A DNA stretch of 63,765 bases from Brevibacillus reuszeri (GTDB taxonomy: Bacteria; Bacillota; Bacilli; Brevibacillales; Brevibacillaceae): the NCBI RefSeq assembly GCF_001187725.1, contig NZ_LGIQ01000013.1, positions 1 to 63,765 of the forward strand, written 5' to 3'. The notes beneath the pieces are model-generated. The model was not told the origin of the DNA. It saw only the letters and a program-made list of their open reading frames with translations, and searched no databases. The translations under genes were made by a program, and so were the position numbers. Below are positions 24,766-33,515 of this stretch, one piece after another; the stretch's first letter is position 1; every line of letters starts with the position of its first letter.

Positions 24766-27700
24766 TTGGCAGGTAAAGTGATTCAAAGTGGCCGACACCG
24801 CCAGCGTCGTACGTATTCACGTATTAACGAAGTGCTGGGCCTTCCAAATCTCATCGAGATTCAGCAAAAGTCCTACCAATGGTTCCTTGATGAGGGGCTC
24901 CGTGAGATGTTCCAAGACATTTCGCCAATCCAGGACTTCACAGGTAATCTCGTGCTGGAGTTTATCGACTACAGCTTGGGAGAGCCGAAGTACGATGTTG
25001 ACGAGTCGAAAGAACGTGACGTCACCTATGCGGCGCCTCTGCGTGTGAAGGTACGTTTGTTGAACAAAGAGACGGGAGAAGTGAAGGAACAAGAAGTCTT
25101 CATGGGGGATTTCCCGCTCATGACTGAAACGGGAACCTTCATTATTAATGGTGCTGAGCGCGTTATTGTCAGCCAGCTTGTTCGTTCCCCCAGTGTATAT
25201 TACAACACCAAAGTGGACAAAAACGGCAAGCAGACGTTCACAGCTACTGTGATCCCGAATCGGGGCGCATGGTTGGAGTTGGAGACAGATGCGAAAGACG
25301 TTATCTATGTCCGCATCGACCGTACGCGTAAAATCCCGGTAACGGTCCTTTTGCGTGCATTGGGCTTTGGTTCTGACATTGAGATTCTCAACTTGCTGGG
25401 TGAAGATGAATACATCAAGAACACGCTGGAAAAAGACAATACGGACTCTACCGAAAAAGCGCTGATCGAGATTTACGAGCGCCTGCGTCCGGGTGAGCCG
25501 CCGACAGTTGATAATGCGAAGAGTCTCTTGGTCTCTCGCTTCTTTGATCCAAAGCGCTATGATTTGGCTTCTGTCGGTCGTTACAAAATGAACAAGAAGC
25601 TTCATCTGAAGAATCGCCTGTACAATCAGCGTTTGGCAGAGACATTAGTAGATACCGACACCGGTGAAATTTTTGCCGAGGCAGGTCAAATGATTGACCG
25701 TCGTATACTGGATCGTATCTTGCCAGCTCTGGAGGGGAACATCGGCGGTATCGATGTTCGTACGCATGGCGGTGTATTGGAAGAGGAAGCGATTCATCTG
25801 CAATCCATTAATATTTTCTCTCCGATCGAAGATGGCAAGATCATCAAGATCATCGGAAACGGAAATGTAGATAAATCAGTCAAGCATATTACGCCGGCAG
25901 ATATCGTTTCGGCGATCAATTATTTCATGAACCTCCTGCATAGCGTTGGTTCCACTGACGACATCGATCACTTGGGTAACCGTCGTCTCCGTTCCGTGGG
26001 TGAGCTCTTGCAGAACCAGTTCCGTATCGGTTTGTCCCGTATGGAGCGTGTGGTTCGTGAGCGTATGTCCATCCAGGATCAAAATCAGATTACGCCGCAA
26101 GCTCTCATTAACATCCGACCAGTGATTGCGTCACTGAAGGAGTTCTTTGGTAGCTCGCAGTTGTCTCAGTTTATGGACCAAACAAACCCGCTTGCTGAGC
26201 TGACTCATAAGCGTCGTCTCTCTGCACTCGGACCTGGTGGTTTGACCCGTGAGCGTGCGGGCTTCGAAGTGCGCGACGTTCACCATTCCCACTATGGCCG
26301 TATGTGTCCAATTGAGACGCCAGAGGGTCCAAACATTGGTTTGATCAACTCGCTGTCTTCCTTCGCTCGCATCAACGACTACGGCTTTATCGAAACGCCT
26401 CGTCGTAAGGTCGATCCAGAGACAGGCTATGTTCTTACCGATATCAGTTATTTGACAGCTGATGAGGAAGACGTGTTTAACGTGGCGCAGGCGAATCAGC
26501 CTCTCGATGAAGTTGGTCGCTTTGTGAACGACATGGTTATTTGCCGCCGTAAAGGTGAAATCTTGAGCGTACCACGTGACAAGGTTGACTTCATGGACGT
26601 ATCTCCTAAGCAGGTAGTGTCCGTGGCAACCGCGTTGATTCCGTTCCTTGAAAACGATGACGCGAACCGCGCATTGATGGGTTCCAACATGCAGCGGCAG
26701 GCCGTTCCGCTTTTGATTCCACAAGCACCGTTTGTCGGTACAGGTATGGAGCATAAAGCAGCGCAAGACTCCGGGGTAGCAATCGTTGCTAAGCATCCGG
26801 GTCAGGTAGAGCGTGTAACGGCTCGCGAAATCTGGATTCGTCGTTACAAAGAAATCGACGGCAAGAAAGTCGCTGGCGATATCGATAAGTACAAGATGCA
26901 CAAATTTATCCGTTCCAACCAAGGTACGTGTATCAACCAACGCCCGATTGTAAGCCGTGGCGACTGGATTGAAAAAGGCGATATCATTGGTGATGGTCCA
27001 TCCACTGAAAAAGGTGAATTGGCTCTCGGTCGTAACGTGATCGTTGCGTTTATGACATGGGAAGGATACAACTATGAAGATGCGATTCTTCTGAGTGAAA
27101 AATTGGTTAAAGATGACGTGTACACGTCTATCCATATTGAAGAATACGAGTCCGAAGCTCGTGACACCAAGCTGGGTCCAGAGGAAATCACACGCGATAT
27201 TCCAAACGTGGGTGAAGACGCTCTGAAAAACCTGGATGAACGCGGTATTATCCGTGTGGGTGCAGAAATTCAAGATGGCGACATTCTCGTTGGTAAGGTT
27301 ACACCTAAAGGGGTTACTGAACTGACAGCAGAAGAACGTCTCTTGCATGCGATCTTTGGTGAAAAAGCTCGTGAGGTTCGTGATACGTCTCTGCGCGTAC
27401 CACATGGTGGTTCCGGTATTATCGTGGATGTTAAAGTCTTTACGCGTGAAAACGGCGACGAGCTGCCTCCAGGCGTAAATCAACTGGTTCGTGTCTACAT
27501 CGCTCAAAAACGGAAAATTTCCGTGGGTGACAAGATGGCCGGTCGACATGGTAACAAAGGGGTTATTGCCCGGATTATGGCAGAAGAAGACATGCCGTTC
27601 CTCCCAGATGGCTCCCCGGTAGAGATCGTTCTCAACCCGCTGGGTGTACCATCGCGGATGAACATCGGTCAGGTACTGGAGACTCACCTTGGTATGGCAG

Positions 27701-28305
27701 CGAAGCTTCTGGGTATTCACGTGGCAACACCAGTATTTGACGGTGCACGTCAGGCAGAAGTATTCGAGACGTTGGAAGAAGCTGGACTCGATCGCGATGG
27801 TAAAACCATCTTGTTCGATGGTCGTACAGGTGAACCGTTTGATCGACGTGTAACCGTCGGTTGCGTATACATGCTGAAACTGGCTCACTTGGTTGATGAC
27901 AAAATCCATGCCCGTTCCACTGGTCCATACTCTCTCGTTACACAGCAGCCATTGGGTGGTAAAGCTCAATTCGGCGGACAGCGTTTTGGGGAGATGGAGG
28001 TTTGGGCACTGGAAGCTTATGGTGCAGCCTACACCTTGCAAGAAATTCTCACTGTCAAATCCGATGACGTCGTAGGTCGTGTGAAAACGTACGAAGCGAT
28101 TGTCAAAGGTGAAAACGTTCCAGAGCCAGGCGTTCCTGAGTCCTTCAAAGTATTGATTAAGGAGCTGCAAAGCTTGGGTATGGACGTGAAAATCCTTTCC
28201 GGAGATGAGCAGGAGATTGAAATGCGAGAAACAGAAGACGAGGATGAAGGTAATAGCGAAAAACTAAACCTCGTACTTGAAGGCGGAAGCTCGAACGAAG
28301 AGTAA
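24766..28305 (+). CDS. rpoB: RNA polymerase beta subunit
   Basis: An 1179-residue beta subunit. The rifampicin pocket cluster FFGSSQLSQFMDQTNPLAEL (about 452-471) has the wild-type sensitive residues. The C-terminal clamp-interacting region includes YSLVTQQPLGGKAQFGGQRF and ends with a variable acidic tail rich in Glu/Asp. TTG 24766 is placed five bases after AGGGGTGA and yields the expected MAGKVIQSGRHRQRR start; GTG 24757 lies inside that ribosome binding site. rpoC begins 29 bases after its stop. Confidence 0.96.
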   Translation: MAGKVIQSGRHRQRRTYSRINEVLGLPNLIEIQQKSYQWFLDEGLREMFQDISPIQDFTGNLVLEFIDYSLGEPKYDVDESKERDVTYAAPLRVKVRLLNKETGEVKEQEVFMGDFPLMTETGTFIINGAERVIVSQLVRSPSVYYNTKVDKNGKQTFTATVIPNRGAWLELETDAKDVIYVRIDRTRKIPVTVLLRALGFGSDIEILNLLGEDEYIKNTLEKDNTDSTEKALIEIYERLRPGEPPTVDNAKSLLVSRFFDPKRYDLASVGRYKMNKKLHLKNRLYNQRLAETLVDTDTGEIFAEAGQMIDRRILDRILPALEGNIGGIDVRTHGGVLEEEAIHLQSINIFSPIEDGKIIKIIGNGNVDKSVKHITPADIVSAINYFMNLLHSVGSTDDIDHLGNRRLRSVGELLQNQFRIGLSRMERVVRERMSIQDQNQITPQALINIRPVIASLKEFFGSSQLSQFMDQTNPLAELTHKRRLSALGPGGLTRERAGFEVRDVHHSHYGRMCPIETPEGPNIGLINSLSSFARINDYGFIETPRRKVDPETGYVLTDISYLTADEEDVFNVAQANQPLDEVGRFVNDMVICRRKGEILSVPRDKVDFMDVSPKQVVSVATALIPFLENDDANRALMGSNMQRQAVPLLIPQAPFVGTGMEHKAAQDSGVAIVAKHPGQVERVTAREIWIRRYKEIDGKKVAGDIDKYKMHKFIRSNQGTCINQRPIVSRGDWIEKGDIIGDGPSTEKGELALGRNVIVAFMTWEGYNYEDAILLSEKLVKDDVYTSIHIEEYESEARDTKLGPEEITRDIPNVGEDALKNLDERGIIRVGAEIQDGDILVGKVTPKGVTELTAEERLLHAIFGEKAREVRDTSLRVPHGGSGIIVDVKVFTRENGDELPPGVNQLVRVYIAQKRKISVGDKMAGRHGNKGVIARIMAEEDMPFLPDGSPVEIVLNPLGVPSRMNIGQVLETHLGMAAKLLGIHVATPVFDGARQAEVFETLEEAGLDRDGKTILFDGRTGEPFDRRVTVGCVYMLKLAHLVDDKIHARSTGPYSLVTQQPLGGKAQFGGQRFGEMEVWALEAYGAAYTLQEILTVKSDDVVGRVKTYEAIVKGENVPEPGVPESFKVLIKELQSLGMDVKILSGDEQEIEMRETEDEDEGNSEKLNLVLEGGSSNEE

Positions 28306-28334
28306 GATTCCGGTACAAAGGGAGGTAACGCCCT

Positions 28335-31300
28335 GTGATTGACGTGAATAACTTCGAATATATGAAGATCGGCTTGGCTTCCCCCGATAAGATCCGTTCG
28401 TGGTCTTTCGGGGAAGTAAAAAAGCCGGAGACGATCAACTACCGCACACTGAAACCGGAAAAAGACGGCTTGTTCTGCGAACGCATCTTTGGACCGACCA
28501 AGGACTGGGAGTGTCATTGCGGTAAATACAAGCGTGTACGTTATAAAGGTGTAGTGTGCGATCGTTGCGGCGTGGAAGTAACCCGCGCCAAAGTACGTCG
28601 TGAGCGGATGGGGCACATTGAACTGGCTGCCCCAGTTTCTCACATCTGGTACTTCAAAGGGATTCCAAGCCGTATGGGTTTGGTTCTCGATATGTCCCCG
28701 CGTTCCCTGGAAGAAGTCATCTACTTTGCTTCTTACGTGGTAACGGATGCTGGCGATACTCCTCTCGACAAGAAGCAGTTGCTCTCCGAAAAAGAGTACC
28801 GCAACTATCGTGAGAAATATGGCCACTCTTTCCAAGCGATGATGGGTGCAGAAGCGATCAAGCGTCTGCTCGCTGAAATTGATCTGGACAAAGACGTGGA
28901 AACGTTAAAAGAAGATCTGAAAACGGCACAAGGCCAGCGTCGCAACCGTGCGATCAAGCGTCTGGAAGTGCTCGAGGCATTCCGCAACTCCGGTAACCAC
29001 CCGGATTGGATGGTTCTTGATGTACTGCCAGTGATCCCGCCAGAGCTGCGTCCGATGGTTCAATTGGATGGTGGACGTTTTGCCACATCCGACTTGAATG
29101 ACCTGTACCGTCGTGTCATCAACCGGAACAATCGTCTGAAGCGCCTGCTTGAGCTGGGTGCTCCTGACATTATCGTACAAAACGAGAAACGCATGCTGCA
29201 GGAAGCAGTAGATGCGCTCATCGACAACGGTCGTCGTGGACGTCCGGTAACAGGTCCAGGTAACCGTCCTCTGAAATCTCTCAGCCACATGCTGAAAGGT
29301 AAACAAGGTCGTTTCCGTCAAAACCTGCTCGGTAAGCGTGTTGACTACTCCGGTCGTTCCGTTATCGTTGTAGGACCAAACCTGAAGATGTATCAGTGCG
29401 GTTTGCCAAAAGAAATGGCACTTGAGCTCTTCAAGCCGTTCGTGATGAAAGAGCTGGTGGCAAAAGGCCTCGCTCATAACATCAAGAGCGCAAAGCGCAA
29501 GGTTGAGCGCGTTCAGCCTGAGGTATGGGATGTACTTGAGGACGTTATCCGCGAGCATCCAGTCCTGTTGAACCGTGCCCCCACCTTGCACCGTCTGGGT
29601 ATCCAGGCATTTGAACCAGTATTGGTAGAAGGTCGCGCGATCCGTCTGCATCCGCTCGTTTGTACAGCGTACAACGCGGACTTTGACGGTGACCAAATGG
29701 CTGTTCACGTTCCGTTGTCCGCAGAGGCACAGGCAGAAGCTCGTATCCTCATGCTGGCAGCACAAAATATCTTGAACCCGAAAGACGGTAAGCCGGTAGT
29801 TACGCCATCCCAGGATATGGTGCTTGGTTCTTACTACCTCACGTTGGAGCGGGAAGGCGACAAAGGCGAGGGTACGATTTACCGTGACCCGCATGATGCG
29901 ATTGCCGCGTACCAGCAAGGCTATATCAGCTTGCATACACGTATCGCTCTGCCTGCGAAGCGCCTGAACAAAACAAGCTTTACTGAGCAGCAAGAGAACG
30001 CGCTTCTCGTAACGACTGTAGGGAAAGTCATTTTCAACGAAATTTTCCCTGCTGATCTGCCGTTCATTAATACGCCAACAAAAGCTAACCTGCAATTTAT
30101 GGTTCCAGACGAATCCTTTATCTTTGATAAAGGTACGAATGTTACTGAATTCATTAAGAATCTCCCTGATCCAGGCGCTGTGAAAAAAGGCTTTCTCGGA
30201 ACCATTATTTCTGAGTGCTTCCGTCGCTTTGGTACGATGAAAACATCCATGATCCTCGATAAGATCAAGGAATTGGGCTTCACGTACTCGACGAAAGCAG
30301 GTATCACCATTGCCGTCGCGGACATCGCGGTACCAGGTAAGAAAAAAGATATCCTCGATGGTGCAGATGAAAAGGTTGCTACCGTCATGACGCAGTTCCG
30401 TCGTGGTTTAATTACCGAAGACGAGCGCTATGACCGTGTTATCTCCATCTGGTCCAAAGCCAAGGATGAAGTAACAGAAGTCTTGATGAAGTCGATGGAT
30501 AAGTTTAACGCAATCTTTATGATGGCAAACTCCGGTGCCCGCGGTAACGTATCCCAGATTACTCAGCTGGCAGGTATGCGCGGTCTGATGGCAAACCCAT
30601 CCGGTCGAATCATTGAGTTGCCGATTAAATCCAACTTCCGTGAAGGTCTGACCGTTTTGGAGTACTTTATCTCCACGCATGGTGCGCGGAAAGGTCTCGC
30701 CGATACGGCACTGCGTACTGCGGACTCGGGTTACCTGACTCGTCGTCTCGTAGACGTTGCCCAAGACGTGATCGTCCGCGAAAGAGATTGCGGTACGGAT
30801 AAAGGTATTCGTGTTACGGCTATTAAGGATGGTAAGGAAGAGATCGAAAAGCTGTCTGACCGTTTGATCGGCCGTACATGCTTTGAGACTTTGCGCCACC
30901 CTGTGACCAAAGAAGTCATTATTGGACGCAATGAGGAGATTTCCGAAGAAGTTGCCGAGTATATCGAAAAAGAAGGCATCACTGAGGTATACATCCGTAA
31001 CGTACTTGCTTGCCGCACCAGTCATGGTGTCTGCAAATTGTGCTACGGACGCAACCTGGCAACCGGTGCCGAGGTGGAAGTAGGGGAAGCGGTAGGTATT
31101 ATCGCTGCTCAGTCCATTGGTGAGCCGGGTACCCAGCTGACCATGCGTACGTTCCATACAGGTGGGGTTGCGGGAGATGATATTACCCAAGGTTTGCCGC
31201 GTATTCAAGAGTTGTTTGAAGCGCGTAATCCGAAAGGTCAAGCCGTTATCTCCGAGATTGATGGTGAAGTTGTCGATATTCGCGAAGGTAAGGATCGTCG

Positions 31301-31961
31301 TGAAATCGAAGTTCGTGGTGAAGCGGAAAACAAAGTGTACGCAGCTCCGTACGGCTCTCGCATCAAGGTATCTGTTGGTGTCAAGCTGAATGCGGGGGAT
31401 GAGCTCACAGAAGGTTCCGTTGACCCGAAAGAAATGCTGAAAGTTCGCGGTATGCGCGGAGTTTCCAACTACATCTTGCAAGAGGTACAAAAAGTTTACC
31501 GTATGCAGGGTGTAGAAATTAACGATAAGCACGTAGAAGTAATGATTCGTCAAATGCTTCGCAAGCTGCGTGTTATCGACAGTGGAGACACGGATCTTCT
31601 GCCAGGTTCCTATGTGGAAGTTCCGGAATTCGAGCAAGCGAATGCGAAAGTTCTCATTGAAGGAAGAAATCCAGCAGTTGGCCGTCCGGTTCTCTTGGGT
31701 ATCACGAAAGCATCCCTCGAAACCGACTCCTTCTTGTCGGCAGCGTCCTTCCAGGAGACGACGCGTGTTCTTACCGATGCAGCGATCAAAGGAAAAGTGG
31801 ACCGCTTGCTAGGTTTGAAAGAGAACGTTATTATCGGTAAGCTGGTTCCAGCTGGTACCGGTATGTCACGTTATCGCAATATTAAAGTGGCAAGTCAGCT
31901 TGATTACGAAACAGAGCTTGAGGCAGAGAAAGCGCAGCAAGCAGCTGTTTCAGTAGAGTAA
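28335..31961 (+). CDS. rpoC: RNA polymerase beta' subunit
   Basis: A 1208-residue beta' subunit. The N-terminal zinc-binding domain has CHCGKYK and CDRCGVE (about 60-80). The catalytic magnesium loop is NADFDGDQMAVH (about 448-459). The trigger-loop region follows GARGNVSQITQLAGMRGLM (about 735-753), and the second zinc site uses the C-rich RTSHGVCKLCYGRN stretch (about 895-908). GTG 28335 follows GGGAGGTAACGCC. Length agrees with Bacillales (about 1200). Confidence 0.97.
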   Translation: MIDVNNFEYMKIGLASPDKIRSWSFGEVKKPETINYRTLKPEKDGLFCERIFGPTKDWECHCGKYKRVRYKGVVCDRCGVEVTRAKVRRERMGHIELAAPVSHIWYFKGIPSRMGLVLDMSPRSLEEVIYFASYVVTDAGDTPLDKKQLLSEKEYRNYREKYGHSFQAMMGAEAIKRLLAEIDLDKDVETLKEDLKTAQGQRRNRAIKRLEVLEAFRNSGNHPDWMVLDVLPVIPPELRPMVQLDGGRFATSDLNDLYRRVINRNNRLKRLLELGAPDIIVQNEKRMLQEAVDALIDNGRRGRPVTGPGNRPLKSLSHMLKGKQGRFRQNLLGKRVDYSGRSVIVVGPNLKMYQCGLPKEMALELFKPFVMKELVAKGLAHNIKSAKRKVERVQPEVWDVLEDVIREHPVLLNRAPTLHRLGIQAFEPVLVEGRAIRLHPLVCTAYNADFDGDQMAVHVPLSAEAQAEARILMLAAQNILNPKDGKPVVTPSQDMVLGSYYLTLEREGDKGEGTIYRDPHDAIAAYQQGYISLHTRIALPAKRLNKTSFTEQQENALLVTTVGKVIFNEIFPADLPFINTPTKANLQFMVPDESFIFDKGTNVTEFIKNLPDPGAVKKGFLGTIISECFRRFGTMKTSMILDKIKELGFTYSTKAGITIAVADIAVPGKKKDILDGADEKVATVMTQFRRGLITEDERYDRVISIWSKAKDEVTEVLMKSMDKFNAIFMMANSGARGNVSQITQLAGMRGLMANPSGRIIELPIKSNFREGLTVLEYFISTHGARKGLADTALRTADSGYLTRRLVDVAQDVIVRERDCGTDKGIRVTAIKDGKEEIEKLSDRLIGRTCFETLRHPVTKEVIIGRNEEISEEVAEYIEKEGITEVYIRNVLACRTSHGVCKLCYGRNLATGAEVEVGEAVGIIAAQSIGEPGTQLTMRTFHTGGVAGDDITQGLPRIQELFEARNPKGQAVISEIDGEVVDIREGKDRREIEVRGEAENKVYAAPYGSRIKVSVGVKLNAGDELTEGSVDPKEMLKVRGMRGVSNYILQEVQKVYRMQGVEINDKHVEVMIRQMLRKLRVIDSGDTDLLPGSYVEVPEFEQANAKVLIEGRNPAVGRPVLLGITKASLETDSFLSAASFQETTRVLTDAAIKGKVDRLLGLKENVIIGKLVPAGTGMSRYRNIKVASQLDYETELEAEKAQQAAVSVE

Positions 31962-31970
31962 TCATAGGAG

Positions 31971-31999
31971 AAGCGCCCATCACTTACGGTGGGCGCTTT
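31971..31999 (+). terminator. Hairpin terminator after rpoC
   Basis: AAGCGCCCATC (31971-31981) and GGTGGGCGCTT (31988-31998) form a strong stem with one mismatched-wobble position. The T run is short (TTTCC), so termination may be incomplete; a new promoter follows 27 bases on. Confidence 0.7.
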
Positions 32000-32025
32000 C
32001 CTAAATAAAAATATTGTGTGGGACG

Positions 32026-32054
32026 TTGACAACTAATAGCCCACCTGATATTAT
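32026..32054 (+). promoter_or_regulatory. Promoter of rplGB-rpsL-rpsG-fusA-tuf
   Basis: Consensus TTGACA (32026-32031), 17-bp spacer, TATTAT (32049-32054). Confidence 0.85.
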
Positions 32055-32098
32055 ATTCAAGTGTGCCTGATATCTGTACTTTGGAGGATATGAAAATC

Positions 32099-32353
32099 AT
32101 GTCTTATGAAAAAGTAGAGCGGGCCAAGGAGTTGACGATCGGTATCAAGCAAACGATCAAGGCTGTTGAACACCAACAGGTAGAAGCAGTTTACATCGCT
32201 ACGGATGCTGATAAGCGTTTGACCCAAAAAGTCGAGCTCCTTTGCAAAGAGAAGGGTGTTCCAGTCATCCACGTAGATTCCATGCGGCGATTAGGCAAAG
32301 CGTGCGGAATCGAAGTGGGAGCAGCTACTGCTGCGATTAAGAAAAGTGGTTAA
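32099..32353 (+). CDS. rplGB: L7Ae-family ribosomal/K-turn binding protein
   Basis: An 84-residue member of the L7Ae/L30e/Gadd45 group (YbxF in B. subtilis), which binds kink-turn RNA. LGKACGIEVGAATAAI at the C-terminus is the family signature. Start ATG 32099 (MSYEKV) matches the family; ATG 32090 in frame is too near the GGAGG. It opens the str operon directly behind its promoter, as in relatives. Its role on the ribosome is not settled. Confidence 0.9.
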   Translation: MSYEKVERAKELTIGIKQTIKAVEHQQVEAVYIATDADKRLTQKVELLCKEKGVPVIHVDSMRRLGKACGIEVGAATAAIKKSG

Positions 32354-32475
32354 TGATGTTTTTGTCTGCTTTTACACGTTGCGTAATCTTGGACAAGAAC
32401 TTTCTATTTGGCCTAAAAATGACTCACCTGGATCTGTGGTCTTGAAGATTGGGTATTAAGAAGGGAGGTAACATC

Positions 32476-32919
32476 ATGCCTACAATTAACCAATTGGTGC
32501 GTAAAGGTCGCGAGGATAAGGTTGTGAAGTCGAAGTCCCCAGCTCTTCAAAAAGGGTACAACAGCTTCAAGAAAAGCCAAACCAACCAAAGCTCTCCTCA
32601 AAAACGTGGTGTTTGCACTCGTGTAGGTACCATGACTCCGAAAAAACCAAACTCCGCGTTGCGTAAATACGCTCGTGTGCGTTTGACTAACGGTATCGAG
32701 GTAACTGCATACATCGGTGGTATTGGCCACAACCTGCAAGAGCATAGCGTCGTGCTTGTGCGCGGCGGTCGTGTAAAAGACTTGCCAGGGGTACGCTACC
32801 ATATCGTTCGTGGTGCTCTTGACACTGCTGGTGTGAACAACCGTAAACAAGGTCGTTCCAAATACGGTACTAAGCGTCCGAAGCCAGGTCAAGCAGCTGC
32901 TGCAGCGAAAAAGAAATAA
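32476..32919 (+). CDS. rpsL: 30S ribosomal protein S12
   Basis: A 147-residue decoding-centre protein. TPKKPNSALRKYARV holds the lysine at the streptomycin site (K43-type, in the wild-type state), and the second loop reads GRVKDLPGVRYH with the other resistance-prone lysine. The C-terminus has an unusual tail of five Ala and three Lys after RPKPGQ, about nine residues longer than B. subtilis S12. ATG follows AAGGGAGGTAACATC. Confidence 0.96.
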   Translation: MPTINQLVRKGREDKVVKSKSPALQKGYNSFKKSQTNQSSPQKRGVCTRVGTMTPKKPNSALRKYARVRLTNGIEVTAYIGGIGHNLQEHSVVLVRGGRVKDLPGVRYHIVRGALDTAGVNNRKQGRSKYGTKRPKPGQAAAAAKKK

Positions 32920-32973
32920 TGAAAACGCCTTTGAAGTGGCGTGAAGTTATATTGAAAAGAAGGAGGGAATACG

Positions 32974-33444
32974 ATGCCTCGTAAAGGTCCTGTAACCCGT
33001 CGTGACGTGCTGCCTGATCCTATTCATAACAGCAAGTTGGTTACTCGTTTGATTAACCGCCTGATGTTGGATGGTAAGCGTGGTGTAGCTCAGAACATTC
33101 TCTACAACGCATTTGACATCATTCAGGAGCGCACAGGTCGCAATCCGATGGAAGTGTTTGAAGAAGCACTGAAAAACGTAATGCCAGTACTCGAAGTTAA
33201 AGCTCGCCGTGTAGGTGGTGCTAACTATCAAGTACCAATCGAAGTAAAACCAGAGCGCCGTACCACTCTTGGTCTGCGTTGGATGGTTAACTACTCCCGT
33301 AACCGTGGAGAGAAAACCATGGAACAACGTCTTGCTAACGAGATCATGGACGCTGCTAACAACACTGGTGCAGCTGTTAAAAAGCGTGAAGACACACACA
33401 AGATGGCTGAAGCGAACAAAGCGTTTGCTCACTATCGCTGGTAG
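32974..33444 (+). CDS. rpsG: 30S ribosomal protein S7
   Basis: A 156-residue head protein that nucleates 16S 3'-domain assembly. It begins MPRKGPVTRRDVLPDP and contains KNVMPVLEVKARRVGGANYQ (about 69-88), followed by the usual MAEANKAFAHYRW end. ATG follows AAGGAGGGAATACG. A perfect hairpin separates it from fusA. Confidence 0.96.
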   Translation: MPRKGPVTRRDVLPDPIHNSKLVTRLINRLMLDGKRGVAQNILYNAFDIIQERTGRNPMEVFEEALKNVMPVLEVKARRVGGANYQVPIEVKPERRTTLGLRWMVNYSRNRGEKTMEQRLANEIMDAANNTGAAVKKREDTHKMAEANKAFAHYRW

Positions 33445-33455
33445 GATTTTAAAAT

Positions 33456-33476
33456 GGGTATCCGTTTCGGATACCC
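33456..33476 (+). other. Intercistronic hairpin between rpsG and fusA
   Basis: GGGTATCCG (33456-33464) and CGGATACCC (33468-33476) form a perfect 9-bp stem with a 3-nt loop. It starts 12 bases after the rpsG stop and has no T run, so it is likely a message-stability or processing element. Confidence 0.6.
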
Positions 33477-33515
33477 GTATATTCTCACACACGAGTTATG
33501 GAAGGAGCATACCTA

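Noticed and set aside
26131..28170. 679-codon open frame on the minus strand of rpoB
   Set aside because: Long antisense frames are common over highly codon-biased genes. It matches no family, is Cys/His/Trp-rich in an unnatural way and has no start signals.
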